Shown here: in pieces, positions 1-6,067 of the stretch
Layout: each line of letters starts with the position of its first letter
How positions within the stretch are numbered: position 1 is the first letter of the stretch
From: Methanobacteriota archaeon
GTDB taxonomy: Archaea > Halobacteriota > Halobacteria > Halobacteriales > Halalkalicoccaceae
Assembly (NCBI GenBank): GCA_022561895.1
Contig: JADFQH010000112.1
Span: 1 to 8,701, forward strand
Direction of reading: 5' to 3'
Length of the DNA: 8,701 nucleotides
Notes under the pieces: model-generated
Database searches by the model: none
Told to the model about the DNA's origin: nothing
The model's input: the letters and a program-made list of their open reading frames with translations, nothing else
Made by a program: the position numbers and the translations under genes

Positions 1-76
1 CCATACTGATTTCGTGGCCGTCGACGCTTACGGTCACAGACTCCTGGCTCGTCGTCCACTCGTCGTAGGATGGCAT
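1..76 (-). CDS. N-terminal fragment of a possible alpha/beta hydrolase
   Basis: An open frame starts at an ATG (76-74) and runs off the left edge, giving 25 codons that begin MPSYDEWTTSQESVTVSVDG and continue HEISM. The pattern of a short polar leader, a beta-strand and 'VDGHEI' resembles the start of alpha/beta hydrolase-fold proteins, where the first strands of the core sheet precede a 'Y..G.G.P' segment. That diagnostic part and the catalytic triad lie outside the window, so the family is a guess. A TATA-like TTTAG lies about 27 nt before the start, which supports this ATG and suggests a leaderless mRNA. It has the same orientation as the monooxygenase upstream of it but is separated by 67 nt and its own promoter. 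Confidence 0.55.
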   Translation of the reverse strand, partial: MPSYDEWTTSQESVTVSVDGHEISM

Positions 77-99
77 GGGTAGTCTAAAAACGGCCAGCC

Positions 100-108
100 A
101 CTAAACAC
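100..108 (-). promoter_or_regulatory. TATA-like box for the left-edge gene
   Basis: On the minus strand the sequence reads GTGTTTAGT. Its centre is about 27 nt before the ATG at 76, the normal archaeal TATA-to-start-site distance, so transcription would begin at or within a base or two of the start codon. A T5 run sits between the box and the ATG. This is inferred from spacing and composition only. Confidence 0.4.
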
Positions 109-143
109 TCCCGCGCTCGTGTGACGGTTGCGACCGGCCGCGG

Positions 144-1271
144 TCAGTTGGGGTCCATGTAGCTCTCGCCCATCCGAATACCCTCGCTCACCAGTCGCTC
201 GCCCGCTTCGAGTCGCGTTTCTTCCCAGTTTTCAAGAGCGCTCGTGATCTCATCGTTTCCGAGTGCGTCGGCGAGCGAAATCCCGTCCTCGGCGGCCTTT
301 GCGGTCCCGGCGGCGGTGTGTGGCCGGGCGACGAACGCCGCATCCCCCAAGAGACAGACTCGATCGAAGGCCATTTTTGGTACGGAAAGATCGTAGATCG
401 TCTGGACGAACGGCTTCGGTGTGGTGGTGACGACCTTCGAGAAGCAATCGGGGAGATCAGCGTTGGCCTTCTCGTGCAACTGGCCGCTTACGTCTTCACG
501 AAGCTCACCCGGTGGGACCGAAAACTCGTGTTCGATCCCTCGGGAATCGGTGAGCAGCTCTTTCAGTCGGTCCCTGTCGCGCACGTTATCGTACCATACC
601 CAGTTGAGCCGCCGGTTTCCTCGACTGGTTTCCCCATCGGGTCCGGGAATGAGGTATCCGAGAATCAGTTCGTTCTCGCCCTCGTAGAAGACGAAGGTGT
701 TCTCGAAGGCTTCGATCAGGTTCCCAGAAGCCGCCTCCTCGTCGATCAGGCCACGCCACGCGACGTAGCCCGCGTACTCGGGCGAGGGTTCGGCAAGCAG
801 CTGTTTTCTCGTATCGGACTGGCCGCCCTCGGCGACGACGAGCAGATCCGCTCTCTTCTCAGTTCCGTCCGCGAACTCGACGGTCACGCTCTCACCGTGC
901 TGCTCTACGCCGACCACCTCGTATCCCATCCGGTAGCGATCGTCGGGAAACGCACCTCGTAGGTGGCGGTAGACGGCGTCCCACGAGGTAAACGTCATCG
1001 AGTCGGCAAACTTCCGCTCGACGCTCCCATCCCGGTTCAGATACTCCCGTCGATTGGTTTCGGTAGTGATCTCGCCGTCCGAGATGATGTCGTGTTCCTC
1101 CATATACCGAAGCATGCTCGGTTGGGCGACGATACCCGCCCCGCGGCTCTTCAGTTCGCCCGCGGTCTGTTCGAAGACGTTCACGTCCCATCCGTGCTGA
1201 TAGAGTGCGAACCCGCTGAACAGCCCGCCCATCGAGCCACCGGAAACGATCGCGGAACGCTGTTCAGTCAT
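144..1271 (-). CDS. FAD-dependent monooxygenase (2,6-dihydroxypyridine/p-hydroxybenzoate hydroxylase-like)
   Basis: This 375-residue protein has the layout of a single-component class A flavoprotein monooxygenase, which uses NAD(P)H and O2 to hydroxylate an aromatic or heterocyclic ring in the cytoplasm. A Rossmann dinucleotide-binding loop (GGSMGG, residues 11-16) is followed by the acidic ribose-binding residue E34 in 'VFEQ'. A DG-type motif appears as AEGGQS (147-152). The FAD pyrophosphate motif GDAAFVARPHTAAG spans 309-322. The Ser in the first loop and the 'GDAAFVARPH' form are what I recall from the 2,6-dihydroxypyridine hydroxylase branch rather than classic p-hydroxybenzoate hydroxylase. 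The substrate cannot be told. The length is normal and the ATG at 1271 leaves the Rossmann strand close to the N-terminus, as expected. It lies 79 nt downstream of the manganese catalase on the same strand, so co-transcription is possible, although a weak TATA-like site lies in the gap. Confidence 0.88.
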   Translation of the reverse strand: MTEQRSAIVSGGSMGGLFSGFALYQHGWDVNVFEQTAGELKSRGAGIVAQPSMLRYMEEHDIISDGEITTETNRREYLNRDGSVERKFADSMTFTSWDAVYRHLRGAFPDDRYRMGYEVVGVEQHGESVTVEFADGTEKRADLLVVAEGGQSDTRKQLLAEPSPEYAGYVAWRGLIDEEAASGNLIEAFENTFVFYEGENELILGYLIPGPDGETSRGNRRLNWVWYDNVRDRDRLKELLTDSRGIEHEFSVPPGELREDVSGQLHEKANADLPDCFSKVVTTTPKPFVQTIYDLSVPKMAFDRVCLLGDAAFVARPHTAAGTAKAAEDGISLADALGNDEITSALENWEETRLEAGERLVSEGIRMGESYMDPN

Positions 1272-1293
1272 TCACGGGGCTTAGTGTGCGACG

Positions 1294-1302
1294 CGGATAG
1301 GA
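1294..1302 (-). promoter_or_regulatory. Weak TATA-like site before the monooxygenase
   Basis: The minus strand reads TCCTATCCG, centred about 27 nt before the ATG at 1271. The spacing suits a leaderless transcript, but the match to a haloarchaeal TATA box is poor. The gene could instead be read through from the catalase. Confidence 0.2.
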
Positions 1303-1323
1303 CTGGCGTCGGCGAAGAAACCG

Positions 1324-1336
1324 CCTCGATTCGAGG
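1324..1336 (-). terminator. Palindrome after the catalase stop, possible weak terminator
   Basis: A perfect 6-bp inverted repeat, CCTCGA and TCGAGG around one base, begins 14 nt after the catalase stop codon. On the minus strand it is followed shortly by GGTTTCTTC, a short pyrimidine tract. It may attenuate read-through from catalase into the monooxygenase gene. Archaeal termination relies mainly on U tracts, and this one is short, so the call is weak. It could equally be a dyad protein-binding site. Confidence 0.25.
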
Positions 1337-1350
1337 ATGGATCGGTGGTA

Positions 1351-2181
1351 TCAGTCGGTCGGGTCGTTGTACGTCCTTGGATCGGGCGAGGGGAGTTCGG
1401 GTTCCCCGCCGCCGGGCTGGCGACCGAAGGAGAACTCGCCCTTGCTGTCGACCGAGTCGCCCGTCGTCCACGGTTTCTCGGGATCGTCGATCGGCTCTCT
1501 CGTGGTCGAGAGGAACTCGTAGTTGAACTCTTGATTTTCCTCTTCCTGTGGGAAGCTGTCGGGGACGGGCAGGTGGTCGAACGCGTCCTCGGGGTCGCCG
1601 AGGTCTTGGAGCGCCGCGAGCCACTGGTTCTGGTGCATGGTGTCCCGCGCGATCAGGTACGACAGCATGTCCTTCATCCCCGGATCGTCGGTCATCTCCC
1701 AGAGCCGCGTCGCAAGCGTCCGGCCTGTGGCTTCGGCAGTGACGTTCGCATACAGATCGCCCGCAGGATTGCCGCTCGCGTAGACGTGATCCGTGCTGAA
1801 CGGGTTGCCCTGACTGTCCTCGGGCATCGCACCGAAGCCCGCCGAAAGGAACTGTCGAGGCAGGTAGCCGTGCATCGCGGCGTTGACCGCGCTGTCTTGG
1901 GCGAACTCCTCACGCAGACCGATCGGAGCGCCCTCGAGGTTCTTTGCAACCGCGGTTGCGAGCATCTCGACGTGACCCAACTCCTCCATCGCTGTCTCGT
2001 AGAGCAGCATCCGCATCTGCTCGTTCTCCGGCGGCTGGTTCATCCCCTGGAACAGGTACTGCATGAACACGCGGATCTCGCCCTCGACACCCCCGATCGC
2101 TTGCTGGAGCATTCGCGCGAACGCCGGGTCCGGTTCCTCTACTTCGACTGGATACTGAAGTTCGTTGTCGTGATAGAACAT
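1351..2181 (-). CDS. Manganese (non-haem) catalase
   Basis: This 276-residue ferritin-like four-helix-bundle protein dismutates hydrogen peroxide at a dimanganese centre. It starts MFYHDNELQYPV, the usual beginning of the family. All five expected metal ligands are present and numbered almost as in the Lactobacillus plantarum enzyme: E35 (in 'EGEIRVFMQY'), E67 and H70 (in 'EELGHVE'), E150 (in 'TAEATGRT') and H183 (in 'ARDTMHQ'). The C-terminal tail is acidic and rich in Pro and Gly. The frame stays open to a GTG at 2196, but I prefer the ATG at 2181: it matches the family start and has GGAGAGG ending 7 nt before it as a ribosome binding site. A strong AT-rich promoter lies upstream. The protein is predicted to be cytoplasmic, with no signal peptide. 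It sits between a PstS-like lipoprotein gene and a flavin monooxygenase gene, both on the same strand. Confidence 0.96.
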   Translation of the reverse strand: MFYHDNELQYPVEVEEPDPAFARMLQQAIGGVEGEIRVFMQYLFQGMNQPPENEQMRMLLYETAMEELGHVEMLATAVAKNLEGAPIGLREEFAQDSAVNAAMHGYLPRQFLSAGFGAMPEDSQGNPFSTDHVYASGNPAGDLYANVTAEATGRTLATRLWEMTDDPGMKDMLSYLIARDTMHQNQWLAALQDLGDPEDAFDHLPVPDSFPQEEENQEFNYEFLSTTREPIDDPEKPWTTGDSVDSKGEFSFGRQPGGGEPELPSPDPRTYNDPTD

Positions 2182-2217
2182 CTGTTGCCTCTCCACCTTC
2201 CTCTACGGTGACAACCA

Positions 2218-2226
2218 CTATAAATG
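2218..2226 (-). promoter_or_regulatory. TATA box for manganese catalase
   Basis: The minus strand reads CATTTATAG, a good haloarchaeal TATA box, in the most AT-rich part of the window. About 27 nt downstream falls near 2194, giving a short leader of roughly 13 nt that would carry the GGAGAGG ribosome binding site before the ATG at 2181. A second TTTAAAA at about 2272-2278 could serve a longer transcript. Confidence 0.55.
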
Positions 2227-2245
2227 TTAGTAGAAAAATACTTAC
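2226..2245. repeat. Imperfect inverted repeat just upstream of the catalase TATA box
   Basis: GTTAGTA (2226-2232) and TACTTAC (2239-2245) form a 7-bp inverted repeat with one mismatch around a 6-nt A-rich centre. It occupies the BRE/upstream-activator position relative to the catalase promoter. This fits an operator for a redox or metal regulator, but short dyads arise by chance in AT-rich DNA. Confidence 0.3.
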
Positions 2246-2338
2246 ATAATATATCAGAGTTTTATTCGAGGATTTTAAACTGGATATAGATGTAGCTTTC
2301 CGGTTTGGCTCACAGCGTGGTAGCCTGTTTAGCGTCCT

Positions 2339-3091
2339 TCAACCGGACGGCGTGAAGTAGCGCACCTCGTTCGTGAGGGTCGTGACGGCGTCGGTGTAGG
2401 ATTCGACGAACGCCTCGACTTCCGGGCGATCGAGGGCGGATCGATCGACCGAGCCAAAGCGAAGCCGGGCAAGCGGCGTCGCTCCATCGAGATCCGTCGT
2501 CGGTTCGATGTTTGCCGGGTTCGCCTCGTAGTAGCCGACGCCGCCATGACCGATCGCATACTGGTTTCGTCTCACACCGCGTGCGAGGACGGTCGTTCCG
2601 CGTTTCGGGGCGACACCTTCGAGTGCTTCGAGCGAGTCGAGATCGCCCTCGATCTCGCTCCACGTCTCGACGGTATCGTCTTCGAGCAGTGTATCACGGC
2701 GAACACCATCGAGACAGGAACACCACTCGCCATCGTCTCTCAAGGCTGCAACGGCATCAGGAGCTCCTTCGAGGTTGATCCAGTGAGCCGTGGAGACCGG
2801 TGTATCCGTGAACCGAACGTCGGGATCGTCATCACGGAGCGACAGAGATACGTCCGGATTGACTCGACGAAACTCCTCGACGATATCCGCGAAAAACGGA
2901 GAACTCGCCCCACCGATTTCAATCCGGCCGGTGAGCGTTTCTACGGTGCTGAGACAGCCAGCAAACCCCATTGTCGATAACCCACCGGCTCCTACCAGAA
3001 ACGCACGGCGGGAGCGACTGTGTTGCTTTTGTGGGCCACCGTACGGATCGTCCGGTGTCTCTTCACTCGTTTGGTCGCCGGTCTGTCTCAT
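2339..3091 (-). CDS. Compact PstS-like Tat-exported lipoprotein
   Basis: This 250-residue protein has a Tat signal (SRRAFL, residues 27-32, twin Arg 28-29), a short hydrophobic stretch and a lipobox ending at C46 (GFAGC), so the mature part should be a lipid-anchored surface protein of about 205 residues. Pieces of it match haloarchaeal phosphate-binding PstS in order. These are a first beta-strand and loop (IEIGGASSPFFADIVEEF, 57-74), 'WSEI' (144-147, the usual 'I..WSD/EV' site), VRRNQYAIGHGGVGYYEA (173-190), and 'PLARLRFGSVDRSALDRPEVEAFVE' near the C-terminus. It is much shorter than a typical PstS, and the R.D.SGT-type phosphate-contact segment expected between 'WSEI' and 'VRRNQ' is absent. 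It may bind another ligand or none. No pst permease or ATPase genes are nearby. The frame is intact, so I do not call it a pseudogene. Confidence 0.8.
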   Translation of the reverse strand: MRQTGDQTSEETPDDPYGGPQKQHSRSRRAFLVGAGGLSTMGFAGCLSTVETLTGRIEIGGASSPFFADIVEEFRRVNPDVSLSLRDDDPDVRFTDTPVSTAHWINLEGAPDAVAALRDDGEWCSCLDGVRRDTLLEDDTVETWSEIEGDLDSLEALEGVAPKRGTTVLARGVRRNQYAIGHGGVGYYEANPANIEPTTDLDGATPLARLRFGSVDRSALDRPEVEAFVESYTDAVTTLTNEVRYFTPSG

Positions 3092-3120
3092 GAATCGCTC
3101 TATCTGTGAGTATTGGTCAC

Positions 3121-3130
3121 AGACTAATAG
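3121..3130 (-). promoter_or_regulatory. TATA-like site for the PstS-like gene
   Basis: The minus strand reads CTATTAGTCT, about 34 nt before the ATG at 3091. A start site about 27 nt downstream would leave a leader of roughly 7 nt. It lies in a 134-nt divergent intergenic region shared with the aminotransferase promoter. Confidence 0.35.
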
Positions 3131-3202
3131 CTACGGCTGCTTCCCAGTGCAGGCGGTATATATCCTTGCGGATGAACGGCGAGGTTTGTGCCGACCCACG
3201 GG

Positions 3203-3210
3203 GCTTATCC
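3203..3210 (+). promoter_or_regulatory. TATA-like site for the aminotransferase
   Basis: GCTTATCC is centred near 3206. A start site about 27 nt downstream (around 3233) would give an almost leaderless mRNA beginning at the second ATG (3235) rather than the first (3226). A more A/T-rich GTATATAT at 3156-3163 is an alternative that would give a leader of about 40 nt. Confidence 0.35.
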
Positions 3211-3225
3211 CCTCGCGCGTGAACG

Positions 3226-4344
3226 ATGACTCACATGACCGACGGACGCGAGTACACGGGCGATTATACGGATAAAACGCTGTATCTTCCGGGGCCGACC
3301 GAGGTTCGAGAGGACGTGATCGAGGCGATGGCCCAACCCATGTTCGGCCACCGGAGCGAGCGGATGACGGATCTCTACACCACGATCGTCGAGGATACCA
3401 AGAAATTTCTCGACACCGACAACGACGTGATCGTCCTCACGGCCTCCGGCACTGCCTTCTGGGAGGCAACGACGCTCAATCTCGTCGAAAAGGAGATGCT
3501 CGTTGCGACGTGTGGTTCGTTCAGCGAGCGCCAAGCGAACGTCGCCGAGCGATTGGGAAAGAGTGTTGATAAAATCGAATACGAGTGGGGCAAGGCGGTA
3601 AAACCCGAAGACGTTCGTAGCGCGCTCGAAAAGAGCGATAACAAATACGACGCCGTTGGCGTCGTCATGAACGAGACCTCGACGGGGGTTCGCAATCCCG
3701 TCGAGGAGATCGGCGACGTCGTTTCGGAGTTTCCCGACACCTACTTCATCGTTGATGCGATCTCGTGTCTGGGTGGCGATTACATCGATATCGAGGCCCA
3801 CGGCATCGACGCGATCTTCACCTCGACCCAGAAAGCGTTCGCGATGCCCCCCGGACTGTCGGTCTGTGTTGTTAGCGACACGGCCTACGAGCGCGAACTC
3901 GAAAAGGATTCGGCGTCGTGGTACGGCGGGTTCAGGCGCAATCTCGATTACTACGAGCGAAAGGGCCAGACCCACTCGACACCGGCCATCCCGCTCATGC
4001 TCGCGTACCGAAAACAGATGAAACACATGCTCGAAGAAGGTCACGAGAGGAGGGACGAACGCCACCGCGAGATGGCCGATTACACCCGCGAGTGGGCGCG
4101 AGAGAACTTCGACCTGTTTGCCGAGGATGGCTACGAATCCCAGACCGTAACCTGTATCGAGAACACCCAAGGGATCGATGTCGCCGAAACGCGCGAGGCC
4201 GTCTCCGATCGGTATGACTTCGTTTTCTCGAACGGGTACGGGGATATCGCAGAGGAGACGTTCCGGATCGGACATATGGGCGAGCACGACGTAGAGAGTA
4301 TTCGCGCGCTTACGGACGCCATCGAGGACGTCGCCGGGCTGTAG
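3226..4344 (+). CDS. Class V PLP-dependent aminotransferase (alanine-glyoxylate / serine-pyruvate type)
   Basis: This 372-residue fold-type I PLP enzyme is of the small-molecule aminotransferase group that moves amino groups between alanine or serine and glyoxylate or pyruvate. It opens with YLPGPTEVREDV (the family's 'PGPt.v' start) and MFGHRSERM, the usual 'GHRs' segment. The cofactor-ring Asp is D177 in 'FIVDAISCLGG'. The Schiff-base lysine is K203 in 'FTSTQKAFAMPPGL'. The substrate-side arginine lies near the C-terminus in 'TFRIGHMG'. The length is normal for the family. Two in-frame ATGs, at 3226 and 3235, are possible starts, and the nearby TATA-like box fits the second slightly better. 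Purine-catabolic ureidoglycine-glyoxylate aminotransferase (PucG) belongs to the same family and cannot be excluded given the nucleoside hydrolase next door, but nothing in the sequence proves it. The nucleoside hydrolase follows 65 nt downstream with its own promoter. Confidence 0.93.
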   Translation: MTHMTDGREYTGDYTDKTLYLPGPTEVREDVIEAMAQPMFGHRSERMTDLYTTIVEDTKKFLDTDNDVIVLTASGTAFWEATTLNLVEKEMLVATCGSFSERQANVAERLGKSVDKIEYEWGKAVKPEDVRSALEKSDNKYDAVGVVMNETSTGVRNPVEEIGDVVSEFPDTYFIVDAISCLGGDYIDIEAHGIDAIFTSTQKAFAMPPGLSVCVVSDTAYERELEKDSASWYGGFRRNLDYYERKGQTHSTPAIPLMLAYRKQMKHMLEEGHERRDERHREMADYTREWARENFDLFAEDGYESQTVTCIENTQGIDVAETREAVSDRYDFVFSNGYGDIAEETFRIGHMGEHDVESIRALTDAIEDVAGL

Positions 4345-4377
4345 TTTTGCGAACGTTCTACTAACGAACTCGACTGA

Positions 4378-4386
4378 AGCTTTACC
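4378..4386 (+). promoter_or_regulatory. TATA-like box for nucleoside hydrolase
   Basis: AGCTTTACC is centred about 27 nt before the ATG at 4410, the spacing expected for a leaderless haloarchaeal transcript. The upstream aminotransferase ends at 4344 and is followed at once by TTTT, which may act as a weak U-tract terminator. Confidence 0.45.
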
Positions 4387-4409
4387 CTCCGGGCCTCATA
4401 GGGGAGATC

Positions 4410-5309
4410 ATGTCCCTTCTCATCGACACCGATCCCGGCTGTGACGACGCGCTCGCCGTCCTGCTCGCACTCGAATCCGACCTCGATCTCGTGGGTTTCA
4501 CCACTATTGCCGGCAACTCCTCCGTCGAGAACACCACCCGAAACACCCTTTCGCTCCTCGACTTTCTCGACAGCAACCTTCCAGTTGCCTGCGGCGCGGA
4601 TCGTCCGCTCGTCAAACGCCAGGACACCGCCGAGTTCATCCACGGCGAGGGTGGGTTGAAGGGTGGTCTCCCGACCCCGACGCGCGAGCCGGTCGATCTC
4701 TCAGGGGCCGAGTTCATCGTCCAGCAGGCTCGGGAAAACGGAAACCTGACGATCGCCGCGATCGGACCCCTGACCAATCTCGCGCTCGCGCTCGGAATCG
4801 AACCCGATCTGCCCGAGTATCTGGACGAAGTCTTCGTCATGGGCGGGGCGGTCCGCGCGCCCGGAAACCGCACGCCCGCTGCCGAGGCGAACCTGCACGC
4901 CGACCCCGACGCCGCCAGTCGCGTTCTTCAATCGCTCTCGCCGACGTTCGTCGGCCTCGGCGTCACCATGCAGGCGACGATCGATCCTCATACGTTGAAC
5001 CTCTCCGGGCCGCGCGGCGAAATCGTCGAACAGTGGCTGGAGTACTACCCCGATAGGATCAAAAAACGCTACGAGATTGACCACTCGCCGATCCACGACG
5101 CGGCGGTGATCACGGGGCTCACCGACGGCGTACTGACCACAGAAGAGCGCACCCTCGCGATCGACACGAGCGAGGGGCCCTGCCGGGGTGCGCTCGTCGC
5201 GGACGAGTACGGCGTCACCGAGGAACCCGAAAACGGTCGAGTGGCGACCGACATCGACGTCGAGCGGTTCCGAGCGGCCATGCGCGAGGCGATCGAAGCA
5301 GTTGTATGA
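4410..5309 (+). CDS. Inosine/uridine-preferring type nucleoside hydrolase
   Basis: This 299-residue cytoplasmic enzyme hydrolyses the N-glycosidic bond of nucleosides to free base and ribose. The calcium/ribose-binding Asp cluster is D6, D8, D12 and D13 in the N-terminal DTDPGCDDALA motif. 'TTIAGN' (31-36), 'IHGEGGL' (77-83), 'IGPLTN' (118-123) and 'VMGGAV' (143-148) follow in family order. Ribose contacts N153, E159 and N161 lie in 'GNRTPAAEAN'. The late His-Asp pair is H229-D230 in 'SPIHDAAVI'. Every key residue I can map is present and the length is normal, so it should be active. The base specificity is unclear; related enzymes act on purine and pyrimidine nucleosides and, in some bacteria, on queuosine. 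It ends 6 nt from the stop of the convergent ECF transporter operon. With a TATA-like box 27 nt upstream it is probably transcribed on its own and leaderless. Confidence 0.95.
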   Translation: MSLLIDTDPGCDDALAVLLALESDLDLVGFTTIAGNSSVENTTRNTLSLLDFLDSNLPVACGADRPLVKRQDTAEFIHGEGGLKGGLPTPTREPVDLSGAEFIVQQARENGNLTIAAIGPLTNLALALGIEPDLPEYLDEVFVMGGAVRAPGNRTPAAEANLHADPDAASRVLQSLSPTFVGLGVTMQATIDPHTLNLSGPRGEIVEQWLEYYPDRIKKRYEIDHSPIHDAAVITGLTDGVLTTEERTLAIDTSEGPCRGALVADEYGVTEEPENGRVATDIDVERFRAAMREAIEAVV

Positions 5310-5315
5310 AACCGT

Positions 5316-6059
5316 TCAGCCGACGTACTCGAACAGCTCGTCGATCGAAAGAACAGTAGAAAGTCCGAGTTCGTGGCCGATTCGGGTGATGACCGGCGGG
5401 TCGACGTCGGTTTCGGCGAGCACGTCGGGCTTGCCGAAGACCTCCCGTGGAGCGCCGTCGAGCAGAAGTTCGCCCCGTCCGAGCGCGATCACCCGGTCGG
5501 CGTGTCGGCGCGCAAAGCCCACGTCGTGGGTGATGACGACGACGAGCGTCCCGTCCGCCGCAAGCTCCTCGACGGCCGTTCCGAGCAGCTCCGTGCCGGG
5601 GGCGTCCTGCCCGCCGGTGGGTTCGTCGAGGACGATCGTCGGAGAATCCATCGCGAGCACCGAGGCGACCGCCACCCGTTTGCGGCGGGGCATCCCCAGA
5701 TCGTAGGGGTTTCGCTCGCGGACGTCTTCGAGGTCGAGGCGGGAAATCGCGCGCTCGACCGTTTGGTCCGTTCGCTCCTCATCGAAATCGAGGTTTTGCG
5801 GACCGTACCGAATTTCACTTTCGACGCTGTCGTGAAACAGCTGGTCGTCGGGGTTCTGAAAGGAGAGGCCGACGTGGTGGGCCAGCTGTGCGACGCGGGT
5901 CTCTTTCGTACTCGTTCCGTCGACCCACACCGTCCCCTCCGTGGGTGAGAGCAGCCCGTTCATGTGCTTGACGAAGGTGGTTTTTCCCGCGCCGTTCTGG
6001 CCGAGAAGACAGACACAGCCCGAATCCATGTCGAGACTGATTCCCGACAGCGCTTTCAC
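5316..6059 (-). CDS. ECF transporter ATPase, second ABC domain (EcfA', YkoD C-terminal-like)
   Basis: This 247-residue ABC ATPase has Walker A GQNGAGKT (20-27), Q-loop Q68 in 'FQNPDDQLF', Walker B TIVLDE (141-146, catalytic E146), D-loop 'GGQD' and H-loop H178 in 'ITHDV'. The signature is not LSGGQ but 'DLGMPRRKR' (120-128). I recall similar 'NPYDLG...RK.VA.ASVLAM' forms in some bacterial ECF ATPases, so this may be a family trait. The start is a GTG at 6059 that overlaps the previous gene's stop (GTGA). It leaves only 19 residues before Walker A, so the usual first strand ('..FENV...Y.G') is missing from this ORF and is encoded at the end of the preceding one. The two were probably one tandem ABC-ABC protein. 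It would pair with the first ATPase under EcfT to power import. Confidence 0.9.
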   Translation of the reverse strand: MKALSGISLDMDSGCVCLLGQNGAGKTTFVKHMNGLLSPTEGTVWVDGTSTKETRVAQLAHHVGLSFQNPDDQLFHDSVESEIRYGPQNLDFDEERTDQTVERAISRLDLEDVRERNPYDLGMPRRKRVAVASVLAMDSPTIVLDEPTGGQDAPGTELLGTAVEELAADGTLVVVITHDVGFARRHADRVIALGRGELLLDGAPREVFGKPDVLAETDVDPPVITRIGHELGLSTVLSIDELFEYVG

Positions 6060-6067
6060 ACCCCCTC
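6056..6067 (-). other. Split point of a tandem ABC-ABC gene (GTGA overlap beside a G5 run)
   Basis: The minus strand reads GAGGGGGTGTGA. In the first ATPase frame this is Glu-Gly-Val-stop; in the +1/-2 shifted frame it leads into GTG AAA GCG CTG, the start of the second ATPase. Adding one G to the run would give one continuous protein ('VYEGGVKALSG'), as would removing two bases of the GTGTG ('VYEGVKALSG'). GAGG four nt before the GTG could act as a ribosome binding site for restart. Either a real split with coupled translation, a recent or phase-variable frameshift, or a sequencing error explains it. Confidence 0.75.

Noticed and set aside
132..145. GC hairpin (GACCG-GCCG-CGGTC) overlapping the monooxygenase stop as a terminator
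   Set aside because: The stem overlaps the stop codon and is not followed by a T tract on the minus strand, so it does not look like an archaeal terminator; the dyad is expected by chance in GC-rich DNA.
318..962. Long plus-strand open frame opposite the monooxygenase gene
   Set aside because: It is the antisense shadow of a clearly recognised gene in GC-rich DNA, where opposite-strand frames stay open by codon bias. The protein resembles no family.
2182..2196. GTG start 15 nt upstream for the manganese catalase
   Set aside because: The extra five residues are not part of the family, and the ATG at 2181 gives the usual 'MFYH' start with GGAGAGG upstream, a sequence the longer reading would translate.
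1345..2211. Plus-strand open frame covering the whole manganese catalase gene
   Set aside because: The minus-strand reading has all catalase metal ligands. The plus reading is Arg/Leu/Val/His-rich with no motif, a typical GC-rich shadow.
3205..4287. 360-codon minus-strand open frame opposite the aminotransferase
   Set aside because: The plus strand encodes an aminotransferase with the PLP lysine and Asp in place. The antisense frame has no recognisable domain.
144..5309. Monooxygenase, aminotransferase and nucleoside hydrolase as one purine-degradation pathway (urate hydroxylase, PucG, hydrolase)
   Set aside because: The families could fit, but the genes are on different strands with a catalase and a PstS-like gene between them, no allantoinase or other diagnostic purine gene is present, and no specificity residue points there.
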